Source: Ruegeria sp. HKCCD4315
GTDB lineage: Bacteria; Pseudomonadota; Alphaproteobacteria; Rhodobacterales; Rhodobacteraceae
Reading direction: 5' to 3'
NCBI RefSeq assembly: GCF_013112245.1
Contig: NZ_WVRN01000001.1
Span: forward strand, 2,546,501-2,610,500
DNA: 64,000 nt
In this document: one piece after another, positions 25,262 through 34,574 of the stretch
Layout: every line of letters begins with the position of its first letter
Numbering within the stretch: position 1 is the stretch's first letter
Position numbers and translations under genes: made by a program
Notes under the pieces: generated by a model
The model's database searches: none
What the model saw: only the letters and a program-made list of their open reading frames with translations
Told to the model about the DNA's origin: nothing

Positions 25262-26137
25262 CTAAAGGCTGGATATTGTGACCGATTCGACTCGGGGGGC
25301 TTGTTCCTGCCAATGAGTGCGGTTCAGCACATGGCCGTCCGCACGGACATGTGCAATTGCTTCCAATTCGACCTCGGCATAGGTCCAGCCGGGTTGGTTC
25401 AGCACGCCTTCGGCCAGCACCCCTGTGGCTGGAAAGCCCTTGTCCGGCGGGCCGAATATGCCGCCCGTACCAGTGTTTTTGTCCACGGTCTCGGACCATT
25501 CGTTATTTCCGACCAGCGAAGCCATCACTGTAACACATTGGTTTTCCAATGCTCTTGACATCGCTCCGATGCGGACACGCCAATAACCGGAAAGGGCTTC
25601 GGTGCAAGACGGAACAAGGATCAGATCCGCCTCGCTGAGGGCGCGGCCCAACAAAGGGAACTCGCTGTCATAACAGATGAGCACCCCGATCTTGCCCAGC
25701 GCGGTGTTGAACAGCTTCAGCGGACCACCGTGGGCAATGTCCCAATCTTCACGCTCGAACCGGGTCATGATCTGTTTGTCCTGATGGTCGCAAGCGCCAT
25801 CTGGCGCATAGAACGCGGCGCGGTTCACTGGACGACCGTGGCCATCCATAACCGGGGCGGAAGCGCCCAGAATGTATGTGTTGTATGTCTTCGCAAGGCG
25901 GCTGTGCAGGGTTTGCACATCCCCCATTCGGTCAGACACTGAATGGATCGAGCGTTCCAGATCGCCTGCCACCTCGACCCCATCGAGGGTCGAAAGCTCC
26001 ATGGCTCCGTATTCAGGGAAAACCAGAAGTTCAGCCCCCTGCCCTGCGGCTTCGGCGACCCAGCGGTCCAATTTGTCTTCATACTGTGCCCAACTGTCGA
26101 GCCAGCTGAGGTCGTAAGCGGCAGTGGCGATTTTCAT
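25262..26137 (-). CDS. Carbon-nitrogen hydrolase (nitrilase superfamily)
   Basis: A 291-residue nitrilase-superfamily hydrolase with the Glu-Lys-Cys triad visible: FPEYGAMEL, DKQIMTRFE and VLICYDSEFP. ATG 26137 (MKIATAAYDL) is chosen; the frame is open further upstream but that part lacks family character. Members hydrolyse amides or nitriles, for example omega-amides or N-carbamoyl compounds; the substrate here is not evident. It sits between infA and a zinc-linked gene pair and looks like an accessory insertion in the core block. Confidence 0.87.
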   Translation of the reverse strand: MKIATAAYDLSWLDSWAQYEDKLDRWVAEAAGQGAELLVFPEYGAMELSTLDGVEVAGDLERSIHSVSDRMGDVQTLHSRLAKTYNTYILGASAPVMDGHGRPVNRAAFYAPDGACDHQDKQIMTRFEREDWDIAHGGPLKLFNTALGKIGVLICYDSEFPLLGRALSEADLILVPSCTEALSGYWRVRIGAMSRALENQCVTVMASLVGNNEWSETVDKNTGTGGIFGPPDKGFPATGVLAEGVLNQPGWTYAEVELEAIAHVRADGHVLNRTHWQEQAPRVESVTISSL

Positions 26138-26314
26138 GATTTGGCATCTACTAAGACTCAGTTGCCGCGACACTAGAAGAGGACGGCGCGGCATGTACAG
26201 GGCATTTGTTTCCGCACCGTCCTTCTGGCCCGCACCCAAGCGCTGTGGAGGTTTTGCGAGACGCTGGTTCAGCAATCAAACGATAACCCATCAAAAACCG
26301 GCTTGTCATTAATA

Positions 26315-26331
26315 ATGTAATAACATTACAT
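26315..26331. promoter_or_regulatory. Palindromic operator, probable Zur box
   Basis: ATGTAAT-AAC-ATTACAT is a 7-3-7 inverted repeat 78 bases before the COG0523 start. Its AT-rich GTAAT...ATTAC layout resembles Zur sites of alphaproteobacteria, and both genes downstream belong to families that are often under Zur. An outer pair CCGGCT (26298-26303) and AGCCGG (26332-26337) flanks it off-centre. Confidence 0.6.
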
Positions 26332-26408
26332 AGCCGGCAATTTATAACGGGCGAAGGCAAACACCCGTCTGCCCCCGATTCGGGCTAAAAAACACAGGAG
26401 CGCACCCC

Positions 26409-27620
26409 ATGACTGAAACCCGACTTCCGGTCACTGTTCTGTCCGGCTTTCTGGGCGCGGGCAAAACAACCCTCTTGAACCGCGTACTGAACAATCGCGA
26501 TGGCCGACGGGTGGCCGTGATTGTCAACGACATGTCCGAAGTGAATATCGATGCCGATCTTGTTCGCGCCGATACCGAGCTTTCCCGCACAGACGAGACG
26601 TTGGTCGAAATGTCGAACGGCTGCATCTGCTGCACGCTTCGGGACGACTTGCTGGACGAGGTGCGCAGGCTGGCATCAGAAGGGCGGTTTGATTACCTGT
26701 TGATCGAATCCACCGGTATCTCCGAGCCACTGCCCGTTGCGGCAACTTTCGATTTCCGCGATGAGCTTGGCGAAAGCCTGTCTGATGTTTCACGTCTGGA
26801 CACGATGGTGACGGTTGTCGACGCAGTCAATCTGCTCAATGACTTCTCAAGCCATGATTTCCTGCGCGACCGGGGCGAGACCATGGGGGAAGAAGATGAA
26901 CGCACGTTGGTACACCTGCTGACCGATCAGATCGAATTTGCCGATGTGGTCATTTTGAACAAGGTTGCCGACGCCGGGCCGGACCGCGTGGATGCTGCGC
27001 GCAAGATCATCCGCAGTTTGAACGCGGATGCTAAGATTATTGAAACCAACCACTCAGATGTTGCCGCAGACGAAATTCTGGATACCGGGCTGTTCGACTT
27101 CGAAAAGGCGCATGAGCACCCAATGTGGGCTAAAGAGCTGTATGGATTTGCCGATCACGTGCCGGAAACCGAAGAATATGGCGTTACCAGTTATGTCTAC
27201 CGTGCGCGGCAGCCCTTTATCCCCGAAAAGATCCTTGAAATCTTGAACGGCGATCTGCCCGGTGTGATCCGGGCCAAGGGTCATTTCTGGATCGCCACGC
27301 GCCCGGACTGGGTGGCCGAGTTTTCACTGGCAGGCGCGTTGTCGTCCGTGCAGCCTCTGGGCACTTGGTGGGCAACAGTGCCCGAAGACCGCCGCCCTGA
27401 TCATGAAAGCGCACGCGCTTATATGCAGGCCCATTGGCAAGAACCCTGGGGCGATCGCCGACAAGAGATCGTATTCATCGGCAGCGGCATCGACTGGCCT
27501 AGACTGAAAGCCCGATTGGATACAGCACTGCTGCCCACTGTCGCTGCAAGCCGTCTTGAAGACCTGCCAAAGCTGCCAGACCCCTTCCCGATCTGGCGCC
27601 GTGCCGAGGCTGCGGCATGA
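26409..27620 (+). CDS. COG0523 (G3E) GTPase, probable zinc metallochaperone
   Basis: A 403-residue G3E-family GTPase: Walker A GFLGAGKT (13-20), the metal-binding CICC (Cys72, Cys74, Cys75), Walker B region LLIESTG, and NKVAD (184-188) for guanine recognition; a C-terminal CobW_C domain follows. COG0523 proteins of the ZigA/YciC type deliver zinc to client proteins in zinc shortage. The palindrome upstream and the DUF1826 gene downstream (ATGA overlap) both fit the zinc-responsive subgroup rather than cobalamin or nitrile hydratase subgroups. Confidence 0.88.
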   Translation: MTETRLPVTVLSGFLGAGKTTLLNRVLNNRDGRRVAVIVNDMSEVNIDADLVRADTELSRTDETLVEMSNGCICCTLRDDLLDEVRRLASEGRFDYLLIESTGISEPLPVAATFDFRDELGESLSDVSRLDTMVTVVDAVNLLNDFSSHDFLRDRGETMGEEDERTLVHLLTDQIEFADVVILNKVADAGPDRVDAARKIIRSLNADAKIIETNHSDVAADEILDTGLFDFEKAHEHPMWAKELYGFADHVPETEEYGVTSYVYRARQPFIPEKILEILNGDLPGVIRAKGHFWIATRPDWVAEFSLAGALSSVQPLGTWWATVPEDRRPDHESARAYMQAHWQEPWGDRRQEIVFIGSGIDWPRLKARLDTALLPTVAASRLEDLPKLPDPFPIWRRAEAAA

Positions 27621-28270
27621 GCATTGTTCAGAACATCGCCCAAGACGCGGCCATGGGGATCGAGATTTGCACCACGCCGGACAGTCTTTCAGCCATTCAT
27701 CAGCCCAGCTGCGCTGCAGCCATATGGAACAGACAACCGTTGCAAGGTTTTCAATCTTGGCTAAATGGGCTTGATCCCGAACAACTGCCCAAGACCCGCG
27801 TGATCCTGCGCCCCGAGTTGGTGCGCGAGGCTGTTTCTGAAGTATGCGACGCGCGCGGCACCCCACCGGGTGCAGAGCGCGCCCGGCTGGTGGACGACAT
27901 TGCAGCGCTGTCTGATATCTTTGCCGGTCTGATGAACGCGAAATGGCTGCGGCTGCGGTTGGACGTGATAACGACCAATGCATGCCGCAGGTTCCACATC
28001 GATGCCGTGACCGCGCGCCTTGTCTGCACCTATAAGGGAACGGGAACGCAATATGGGGTCTCGACAGGTGGCGCAGACCCATCGCGCGTTTTCACAACCC
28101 CAACCGGCGCACCAATTCTGTTACGTGGCACGCTCTGGCCCGCACAACCAGACTCCGGTTTTCTGCACCGCTCGCCTCCGATTGAAGGCACGGGCGAGAC
28201 GCGGTTGGTGCTTGTTCTGGATCCGGTCCTTGACCCTGAAAGTGAGTTTGACCCGATCTTAGGGCACTGA
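27617..28270 (+). CDS. DUF1826 protein linked to zinc homeostasis
   Basis: A 217-residue protein that fits DUF1826: the central [26 protein letters not shown] segment and the [13 protein letters not shown] motif are characteristic, with a His/Asp-containing HIDAV resembling a 2-oxoglutarate oxygenase-type metal site. Function is unknown. It overlaps the COG0523 gene by four bases. The same pairing is known from Zur-regulated loci of other proteobacteria, so a role in zinc limitation is likely. Confidence 0.8.
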   Translation: MSIVQNIAQDAAMGIEICTTPDSLSAIHQPSCAAAIWNRQPLQGFQSWLNGLDPEQLPKTRVILRPELVREAVSEVCDARGTPPGAERARLVDDIAALSDIFAGLMNAKWLRLRLDVITTNACRRFHIDAVTARLVCTYKGTGTQYGVSTGGADPSRVFTTPTGAPILLRGTLWPAQPDSGFLHRSPPIEGTGETRLVLVLDPVLDPESEFDPILGH

Positions 28271-28279
28271 AAACAAATG

Positions 28280-28300
28280 CCCGGGCATGCTCTGCCCGGG
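28280..28300 (+). terminator. Strong hairpin after the DUF1826 gene
   Basis: CCCGGGCA and TGCCCGGG form a perfect 8-bp GC-rich stem with loop TGCTC, 9 bases after the DUF1826 stop. No T run follows, so it may act as a Rho-dependent or mRNA-stabilising structure. Confidence 0.5.
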
Positions 28301-28382
28301 ACCTGCTCTAAGTCCTACACAGACGGGAACGTGAATTGGCATCTGCGGTCTGACGTGCTTGAATGTACGAAGGAGGCTGGTG

Positions 28383-28598
28383 ATGCAAAAACAGGAAGAA
28401 TTCGACAAGTTCTATTTCGCCAAGGTTGGGATGGGCGAGGCCTGCGGATGCGCCGAGCGTGTCATTGACGTCTATGAGTTCAACCGCAAAGGCGGTCAGC
28501 AATCCAAGAAAGCAGTGAAACAAGACAAGCGTAAACGCCTGTCGCTTCGGGCTTGGGCCGTGAAATACGGTTTCTTAAGCCGCAGGCGCGCACCGTAG
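28383..28598 (+). CDS. Small basic hypothetical protein
   Basis: A 71-residue protein with a strong ribosome binding site (AAGGAGG, eight bases before ATG 28383). It is rich in Lys/Arg in its second half (SKKAVKQDKRKRLSLRAW) and has a central GEACGCAERVIDVYEF segment with two Cys. The N-terminal 25 residues are charged. I do not recognise a family; the RBS quality and composition argue for a real gene. It is convergent with the GNAT gene at 28606. Confidence 0.6.
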   Translation: MQKQEEFDKFYFAKVGMGEACGCAERVIDVYEFNRKGGQQSKKAVKQDKRKRLSLRAWAVKYGFLSRRRAP

Positions 28599-28605
28599 AT
28601 GGTGT

Positions 28606-29199
28606 CTACAGATCCCTGATCCAGAACTGTAGCGGTTTGAGCGTCTCGCCGTCTTCTCCGATGTCTTTCCAGGAAAACTGTGCAATGACGCCGGGTAGAG
28701 GCGTGTAACCGCGCGCGCGCCAGAAGGTGTCGAGCGGGCGGTATTGTGCAGGTCTCATCGGGTGGTCGTCCGGGCGTTGCACTCCGCAGAATGCAGCTTT
28801 GGAGAACCCAAGACGGCGAGCATGGGCTTCACGTTCGTCAAAGAATTTGTGGCCGACACCTTGCCCACGATACTCCGGTAACAGTACCGACTCTGCGCAA
28901 TAGAAGATGTCGCCCAACTCAAGGCCTGTGCCTTCAAACGCTGCGGCGAAATCTTCGGCGTGATCCGTCAGGGGGGCACCGGTTGACGCGCCGATCAGGC
29001 GGTCGCCGTCGAAAGCACCCACCACGATGGCCTGATCGCTGTCCCGGTAGGACTGAAGGTATTTCCGCTCGTATTCGAGGTCGCCATCATAGAGATAAGG
29101 CCAGTCGTGAAAGACCTTGATCCGCAGACGGGCGACATCGTCCAGAGCAGCCTCAAGCGCCGCTCCGGTCAGGGGGCGGACTGCGCTGACCTCAGCCAT
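28606..29199 (-). CDS. GNAT-family N-acetyltransferase
   Basis: A 197-residue protein with GNAT motif A in VLLPEYRGQGVGHKFFDEREAHARRLGF (the RGQGVG acetyl-CoA loop) and a preceding strand GAFDGDRLIGASTG. It is predicted to acetylate a small molecule or protein amino group. It overlaps the next gene of the operon by eight bases. Confidence 0.82.
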   Translation of the reverse strand: MAEVSAVRPLTGAALEAALDDVARLRIKVFHDWPYLYDGDLEYERKYLQSYRDSDQAIVVGAFDGDRLIGASTGAPLTDHAEDFAAAFEGTGLELGDIFYCAESVLLPEYRGQGVGHKFFDEREAHARRLGFSKAAFCGVQRPDDHPMRPAQYRPLDTFWRARGYTPLPGVIAQFSWKDIGEDGETLKPLQFWIRDL

Positions 29200-29590
29200 T
29201 CGAGACCTGTTTGGTCCAGTCCGCCAGATTGTAGAAAGTTGTGACGCGGGTGATCTTTCCGTCTTTCAGATCAAAGAATGATCCGGCAGGCAGGCGATAG
29301 GTCTGGCCGTGCGCTTCGGGCAGGCCCTCGTCGGTTTGCAGATAGGTGCCGTTCACGGTGAATTCGGCCGCAGCGCGGGTGCCACCCTGGGCGTCGAATA
29401 CGACGATATCGGTCAGGTTCTCTTTGTAGCAGCGATTCATATGGGCGCAGAAGGCCGCAAACTTTTCCTTGCCCACACGGATTTGGCCCTCGTTCACATG
29501 ATGGGCCACGTCGTCGGACAAACAGGCCAACATGCCATCAACATCACCGGCGTTGAATGCCTCGAAATAGGTTTGAACGGTCTGGTTCAT
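29192..29590 (-). CDS. SnoaL/NTF2-like protein
   Basis: A 132-residue small alpha+beta barrel protein: the N-terminal YFEAFNAGDVDGMLACLSDDVAHHVNEG and the later RLPAGSFFDLKDGKITRVTTFYN segments are typical of SnoaL-like / ketosteroid-isomerase-like folds. No catalytic function can be given from sequence. It overlaps the GNAT gene and is three bases from the phosphatase gene, so it belongs to the same minus-strand transcript. Confidence 0.8.
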   Translation of the reverse strand: MNQTVQTYFEAFNAGDVDGMLACLSDDVAHHVNEGQIRVGKEKFAAFCAHMNRCYKENLTDIVVFDAQGGTRAAAEFTVNGTYLQTDEGLPEAHGQTYRLPAGSFFDLKDGKITRVTTFYNLADWTKQVSNG

Positions 29591-29593
29591 GGG

Positions 29594-30046
29594 TCACTCC
29601 GTTGGTTCGCCCCAGCGGTCCTTCAGATGCTTGATGATCTGATCGCGGGTCTGTCGGTAGTGGTGTAGCTTGGTTTCTCGCGTCTCACCCATCCCGGTAG
29701 GGTCCATTATTGGCCAATAATCGACATCCAGATGAAAAATCCGGGTCAGTTCCAGCGCTTTGCGCTGACTGGCTGGTGACAAGGCGACAATCAGATCGAA
29801 CGAACTGAGGTCGTCGCCCCACTCTTCCATCTCGTCGAAGGATCGGGTGCGGTGGCGGGACAACTCGACCCCGATTTCGTGGCATACAGAAATACAGAAA
29901 CCGTCAATATCAAGATCGTTATGAACTCCGGCAGACTGCACGTAAGTGCCGGTGCCGTAGAATTTCTTCATGATGCCCTCGGCCATCGGGGACCGAACCG
30001 AGTTGTGGTCGCAACAGAACAGGATCGACTGCGGCAGAGGCGTCAC
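29594..30046 (-). CDS. Low-molecular-weight phosphatase / arsenate reductase-fold protein
   Basis: A 150-residue protein with the P-loop FCCDHNSVRSPMAEG, a C-x5-R-S motif with His and Val where classical LMW phosphatases have Gly and Cys (C-x-G-N-x-C-R-S), approaching the HNSxRS form of arsenate reductases. The general acid is in WPIMDPTG. It probably dephosphorylates protein tyrosines or small phosphates. It lies three bases from the UPF0262 gene, the usual neighbour in this order. Confidence 0.85.
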   Translation of the reverse strand: MTPLPQSILFCCDHNSVRSPMAEGIMKKFYGTGTYVQSAGVHNDLDIDGFCISVCHEIGVELSRHRTRSFDEMEEWGDDLSSFDLIVALSPASQRKALELTRIFHLDVDYWPIMDPTGMGETRETKLHHYRQTRDQIIKHLKDRWGEPTE

Positions 30047-30049
30047 CCG

Positions 30050-30529
30050 TTAGCCTCCGAAATGCAAAACGCAGATAAGCGTGAAGAGGCGGCGGGCGGT
30101 GTCGGTGTCTACGTCGGCTTTGCCCTCTAACCTTTCCTGCAAGACGCGGCTGCCTTCGTTGTGGATGCCGCGCCGGGCCATGTCGATGGTTTCGATCTGG
30201 CTGGGGGGCAGCGATTTTACCGCGTCGAAATAGCTTTCGCAGATCTGGAAATAGTCTTTGACCACTTGCCGAAAGGGGCCGAGCGACAGATGAAATTCCG
30301 CCGCCTTCTGCTCTTCCTCTGTTGCAACGTCAAAAACCAACCGCTTGTCGCGGATCGACAATTGCAAGCGATAGGGTCCGTCGGGCACAACGCGGTCATC
30401 GCGTTTGGGCAGAGAGAAACTGTTCTCTTCCAGCAAATCATAGATGGCAACCTTGCGCTCCTGCTCGATCTCCGGCGTCGGCGGGGGCAGGTTTCGGTCA
30501 TCCAGTTCGATATGCGAGATGCGGGTCAT
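30050..30529 (-). CDS. UPF0262 family protein
   Basis: A 159-residue protein matching the UPF0262 family by its opening ISHIELDDRNLPPPTPEIEQERKVAIYDLLEEN, the DGPYRLQLSIRDKRLVFDV strand pair and the C-terminal RRGIHNEGSRVLQERLEGK segment. Function is unknown; it is found beside hisD and the LMW phosphatase gene in alphaproteobacteria. No signal peptide or transmembrane segment. Confidence 0.87.
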   Translation of the reverse strand: MTRISHIELDDRNLPPPTPEIEQERKVAIYDLLEENSFSLPKRDDRVVPDGPYRLQLSIRDKRLVFDVATEEEQKAAEFHLSLGPFRQVVKDYFQICESYFDAVKSLPPSQIETIDMARRGIHNEGSRVLQERLEGKADVDTDTARRLFTLICVLHFGG

Positions 30530-30627
30530 CTTTACAGCTACAATCCTTGTGTCAGCACAGACCTATAACAACGAAATTCGCGTAGCAACGCACAGAAACG
30601 CCATATGGGCCCGGTCTTTGCGTCAAT

Positions 30628-31929
30628 TCAACCATTCAAGCGGTTCAGCCGGGCCGTAACCGACAAGCCATGCGCCTCAAGGCTTTCTGAATGGGCCAGT
30701 TGTTCGGCGGCCGGTCCGATGGCGCGCAGCGCTTCGGGGGTCACCTGGCTAAGTGTGGTGCGTTTGAGAAAGTCCATCACGCTGAGACCCGATGAGAACC
30801 GAGCAGACCGGGCAGTCGGCAGCACGTGATTTGGGCCGCCGACATAGTCGCCGATGGCTTCGGGCGTGTATTGACCCAGAAAAATCGCCCCGGCGTGGAT
30901 GGTTTTTTCGCTCAACGTCACCGGATCTGCGACGCACAGTTCCAGATGTTCAGGCGCAATACGGTTCGACAGGGCCGCCGCCTCATCCAGATCACGCACA
31001 GTGATGACTGCACCAAAGTCGCGCCAACTGGCACCAGCGATAGCGCGACGTTGCAGAGTTTCGAGGCGTTTTTCGACCGCCTCAGCCACGCGTTGACCGA
31101 AAGTGGCATCATCGGTGATCAGGATGGATTGCGCGCTTTCGTCATGTTCGGCCTGGCTGAGCAAATCCAGCGCGATCCAGTCGGGTTCGTTATCCTTGTC
31201 GGCAATCACCAGAATTTCCGACGGTCCCGCAATCATGTCGATGCCGACCTTGCCAAAGACGCGCCGTTTGGCGACTGCGACAAAGGCATTGCCTGGGCCG
31301 GTGATTTTATCGACCGGCACGATGGTGTCGGTGCCATAGGCCAGCGCTGCAACGGCCTGCGCGCCGCCGATGCGATAGATCTCGTCCACGCCCGCCAATT
31401 GTGCGGCCAGCAAAACCAGTGGATTTACCTGCCCATCCGGCGTAGGCACCACAATGGCCAGCCGCTCCACGCCCGCCACTTTAGCCGGAATGGCGTTCAT
31501 CAACACCGACGACGGATAGGAGGCCAGTCCACCCGGCACGTACAGCCCTGCAGCAGAGACCGCAGACCAACGCCAACCCAACGTGGCTCCGGCTTCATCC
31601 GTCCAGCTGTAATCGGTGGGCATCTGCTTTTCGTGGTAAGATCGGATGCGGGCTGCGGCAAGTTCCAGCGCCGTACGATCTTCCGCCCCGACCTCAGCCA
31701 CCGCGTCTGAGATTTCTTGCGCGCTGAATGCCAGTGTTTCAGGTGTCAGCTCTAACCGGTCAAATTTAGCAGTCAACTCGATGACCGCCGCGTCACCGCG
31801 GTTGCGAACATCATCGATGATCTGAGCCACGACTGCGTCCACATCCGGGCTGTCTTCGCGCTTTGCTGACAGCAGCGTTTGGAAGGCACCCTCAAAATCG
31901 GGCGATGTGGTGTCGAGGAAAACGGGCAT
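30628..31929 (-). CDS. hisD: Histidinol dehydrogenase
   Basis: A 434-residue enzyme of full family length. Recognisable parts: VYVPGGLASYPSSVLM-type NAD segment, GPGNAFVAVAKRRVFG, DMIAGPSEILVIAD, and the zinc/base site LLSQAEHDESAQS. It oxidises L-histidinol to histidine in two NAD-dependent steps, the end of histidine biosynthesis. ATG 31929 (MPVFLDT) is the standard start; nine additional codons upstream are unlikely to be used. About 100 bases separate it from UPF0262. Confidence 0.95.
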   Translation of the reverse strand: MPVFLDTTSPDFEGAFQTLLSAKREDSPDVDAVVAQIIDDVRNRGDAAVIELTAKFDRLELTPETLAFSAQEISDAVAEVGAEDRTALELAAARIRSYHEKQMPTDYSWTDEAGATLGWRWSAVSAAGLYVPGGLASYPSSVLMNAIPAKVAGVERLAIVVPTPDGQVNPLVLLAAQLAGVDEIYRIGGAQAVAALAYGTDTIVPVDKITGPGNAFVAVAKRRVFGKVGIDMIAGPSEILVIADKDNEPDWIALDLLSQAEHDESAQSILITDDATFGQRVAEAVEKRLETLQRRAIAGASWRDFGAVITVRDLDEAAALSNRIAPEHLELCVADPVTLSEKTIHAGAIFLGQYTPEAIGDYVGGPNHVLPTARSARFSSGLSVMDFLKRTTLSQVTPEALRAIGPAAEQLAHSESLEAHGLSVTARLNRLNG

Positions 31930-31990
31930 GATCAGGCACTCCGGGCGTTGCGCCATGGGACATATCGCCCGCTGCGCGCGGCCTCAACCC

Positions 31991-32512
31991 TCAGTCGTCG
32001 GGGTGCAGCGATTTGCGCATGGCCAAGCAGGACAAATCCTGGCGGTCACTGCACCGTCCGGTATCTTCCCACCCATGGCGTAGATAAAACTCCCGTGCCG
32101 TCCGGGTCGCGTCAAGATGCGTTTCGGTGCAACCGCACGCAGCCAGTTGCTGTTCCAACTGACTGAGCAGAGCGGCCCCAACCCCGCTGCCCACATGACC
32201 CGGATCAACGTAAAGCAAAGTGATCTTCCCGGTCTCGAACAAACCTCCGACGGCAGCCACCTGCCCTTCATGCTCGGCCACCCAGATCTGCGACCCTGAT
32301 TTGAACCAACCCCGGATGGTTTCCGGATCCTTGTTTGTTGTCCATTTTTTCAGATGGTCAGGATCGTTATTGTGGTCGGCCACACAAAGCTGCGTGATCG
32401 ACCGGATCAGCACCTGGCTGATGTCGAACACGTCGAACACAGTGGCCGGACGCAGCGCGACGCCTCCTGACGGTTTGGAAAACGCCTGAGAGATACCGCG
32501 CTTGTTCTGCAT
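31991..32512 (-). CDS. GNAT-family N-acetyltransferase
   Basis: A 173-residue GNAT protein with YVDPGHVGSGVGAALLSQLE (acetyl-CoA loop) and the C-terminal AREFYLRHGWEDTG motif typical of YafP/ElaA-like acetyltransferases. Substrate unknown. Its ATG follows the DUF2948 stop with no gap, so it is read from the murA-DUF2948 transcript. Confidence 0.85.
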   Translation of the reverse strand: MQNKRGISQAFSKPSGGVALRPATVFDVFDISQVLIRSITQLCVADHNNDPDHLKKWTTNKDPETIRGWFKSGSQIWVAEHEGQVAAVGGLFETGKITLLYVDPGHVGSGVGAALLSQLEQQLAACGCTETHLDATRTAREFYLRHGWEDTGRCSDRQDLSCLAMRKSLHPDD

Positions 32513-32989
32513 CTATTCGGGGTGCTGCGGGGCCTGACCCGACGGGGCCTGATAGGGGCGGGTTACGTCCTTGAGGGTCACGTCGACGGCTTCGACCTTA
32601 AGACGGATCACACCGTCGCCCGCCAATGTCAGCAAGATTTGACCAGCGCCATCTTCACCCGCTTCGAAATCGACCGAGAGAAGGGACATGATCATGTCAG
32701 TATCCCTTCGATCAACGCCTTGGCTGGCCACGGAAAGTACCGAATCAAAGACCAGCACGGATTGCACCCGCTCGAACGGGCGATCACGGCGGGTGGCCGC
32801 GTCTTTGTCTTCCCAGCGAAAGCGGTTCAGCAACAGGCCAAAACGGCGCTGCGACGGCTGCCATTTCATCTCGGTCACCGGGAAAACCGCGTCCTGCGCC
32901 AGGGTCGAAATCACCTGAAGGTCGTCGCTGTCCTCAGCTCCCAGATTCAGCGGGGCCTCGCGCCCGTCTTCAAAACTTGCGTCTGTCAT
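32513..32989 (-). CDS. DUF2948 protein
   Basis: A 158-residue protein with the DUF2948 pattern: [57 protein letters not shown], and a final beta-rich half ending in [18 protein letters not shown]. No function is known. It overlaps the murA stop by four bases (ATGA), and the association with murA is usual in this order. Confidence 0.88.
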   Translation of the reverse strand: MTDASFEDGREAPLNLGAEDSDDLQVISTLAQDAVFPVTEMKWQPSQRRFGLLLNRFRWEDKDAATRRDRPFERVQSVLVFDSVLSVASQGVDRRDTDMIMSLLSVDFEAGEDGAGQILLTLAGDGVIRLKVEAVDVTLKDVTRPYQAPSGQAPQHPE

Positions 32990-34254
32990 TGGCCTTTGAT
33001 CCGTTCGATTTTTGCACCCACGCCTTCCAGCTTGCGCACCACATGCTCATATCCGCGGTCCAGATGATAGACCCGGCTGACCGTTGTTTCACCTTCTGCC
33101 GCCAGCCCCGCCAGAATCAGCGAGACCGAGGCGCGCAGGTCCGTTGCCATAACAGGCGCACCTTTCAGGCTTTCAACACCGGTAACTGTGGCTGTGCCAC
33201 CATGCACCTCGATATTCGCGCCCATGCGCACCAGTTCGGGTGCGTGCATGAATCGGTTTTCGAAAATGCGTTCTTCCAGCACCGAAGTTCCTTCAGCAGT
33301 GCACATCAGCGCCATCATCTGCGCCTGAAGGTCCGTCGGGAAGCCCGGAAACGGCTCTGTCACCACATCCACGGCCTGAACGCGACCATTCTTGCGCGCC
33401 ACTTTCAGTCCCTTTTCGGTTTCCGCGACGCTGACTCCTGCTGCGTCCAGCTTCTCGGCAAAGGATTCGACCAGAGACATGCGCCCGCCCAGCAACTCAA
33501 CCTCACCGCCGCAAATCGCCGGTGCCAGCATATAGGTACCCAGTTCGATCCGGTCCGTAACGACCTGATGCGTGGCACCATGCAACCGGTCGACACCCTG
33601 GATTTCAATGGTCGAGGTCCCCTCGCCCGAAATCTGGGCCCCCATCTTGCGCAAGCATTCGACCAGATCCACGATCTCAGGTTCGCGCGCGGCATTCTTC
33701 AGAACAGTGGTTCCCTTGGCCAGCGTCGCAGCCATGACGATGTTTTCAGTTGCCCCAACCGAGGCAAAGCGCATCTCATGCACCGCGCCTTTCAACCCGC
33801 CCGGTACCTTGGCGTGCAGATACCCGTCTTTCAGTTCGATCTCTGCACCCAACGCCTCAAGCCCTTCGACATGCAGGTCCATAGGACGCGCCCCAATCGC
33901 GCACCCACCGGGCAGCGAGACAACCGCCTGACCAAAGCGCGCCAACAATGGGCCAAGCACCAGGTTCGACGCGCGCATCTTGCGCACGATGTCATAGTCA
34001 GCTGTCTGACTAGTCAGGCTGTGGCTCGACATTGCGATCACCTGCCCGTCCTGCAGTGAAGACACTTCGGCCCCCAGCGATTGCAGCAAGGCGGTCATGG
34101 TTTTGATGTCGCTCAGTCGCGGCGCATTGGTCAGCGTCAGCGGTTCTTCGCTTAGCAAAGTTGCGGGCATCAGCGTCAGGCACGCGTTCTTGGCCCCCGC
34201 GATCGGAATTTGCCCGTTCAGCGGGCCGTTGCCCGTTACAAGAATCGAATCCAT
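32986..34254 (-). CDS. murA: UDP-N-acetylglucosamine 1-carboxyvinyltransferase
   Basis: A 422-residue MurA. The active-site Cys is in [22 protein letters not shown] (the fosfomycin target), the substrate Lys/Asn pair in [13 protein letters not shown] near the N-terminus, and [14 protein letters not shown] is conserved. It adds enolpyruvate from PEP to UDP-GlcNAc, the first committed step of peptidoglycan synthesis. It is preceded six bases upstream by a small conserved gene. Confidence 0.97.
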   Translation of the reverse strand: MDSILVTGNGPLNGQIPIAGAKNACLTLMPATLLSEEPLTLTNAPRLSDIKTMTALLQSLGAEVSSLQDGQVIAMSSHSLTSQTADYDIVRKMRASNLVLGPLLARFGQAVVSLPGGCAIGARPMDLHVEGLEALGAEIELKDGYLHAKVPGGLKGAVHEMRFASVGATENIVMAATLAKGTTVLKNAAREPEIVDLVECLRKMGAQISGEGTSTIEIQGVDRLHGATHQVVTDRIELGTYMLAPAICGGEVELLGGRMSLVESFAEKLDAAGVSVAETEKGLKVARKNGRVQAVDVVTEPFPGFPTDLQAQMMALMCTAEGTSVLEERIFENRFMHAPELVRMGANIEVHGGTATVTGVESLKGAPVMATDLRASVSLILAGLAAEGETTVSRVYHLDRGYEHVVRKLEGVGAKIERIKGQ

Positions 34255-34260
34255 CTGCTC

Positions 34261-34416
34261 TTATCCCTCGTCCTTATCGGCTTTGTCCCCCGAGGCCGCT
34301 CGCGCCTTGGCCTGCGCCTTGCGCCGCGCCATATTCGCCTTAAGCGCCGCCTTCAAACGCTCTTCCCGCGCTTCCCCGGATTTGCCTTGTTTTTTGGGTG
34401 AATTTTTATCTGTCAT
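34261..34416 (-). CDS. Small basic protein (51 aa) upstream of murA
   Basis: A 51-codon frame from ATG 34416 to TAA 34261-34263. The product is very charged and Ala/Lys-rich (MTDKNSPKKQGKSGEAREER, then ARRKAQAKARAA). The codon use and position six bases before murA on the same strand argue for a real gene. Small Lys/Arg/Ala-rich proteins of this kind stand before murA in several Rhodobacterales as I recall. A nucleic-acid-binding or structural role is possible; none is known. Confidence 0.7.
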   Translation of the reverse strand: MTDKNSPKKQGKSGEAREERLKAALKANMARRKAQAKARAASGDKADKDEG

Positions 34417-34499
34417 GATCTTTCTCTACAGGAGGCGAAAAAAACCGTCCAGACACCCTTGCGCCGCGTTTCGTTTGAGTCTAATCACCCGCCCACAGC

Positions 34500-34574
<75 letters not shown>

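Noticed and set aside
27324-28082. 252-codon minus-strand frame over the COG0523/DUF1826 junction
   Set aside because: Arg/Ser/Cys-rich shadow; both plus-strand genes are well supported.
30826-31710. 294-codon plus-strand frame opposite hisD
   Set aside because: Shadow of hisD on the other strand with no family character.
32977-34059. 360-codon plus-strand frame opposite murA
   Set aside because: Fully antisense to murA, His/Gln-rich shadow typical of GC-rich genes.
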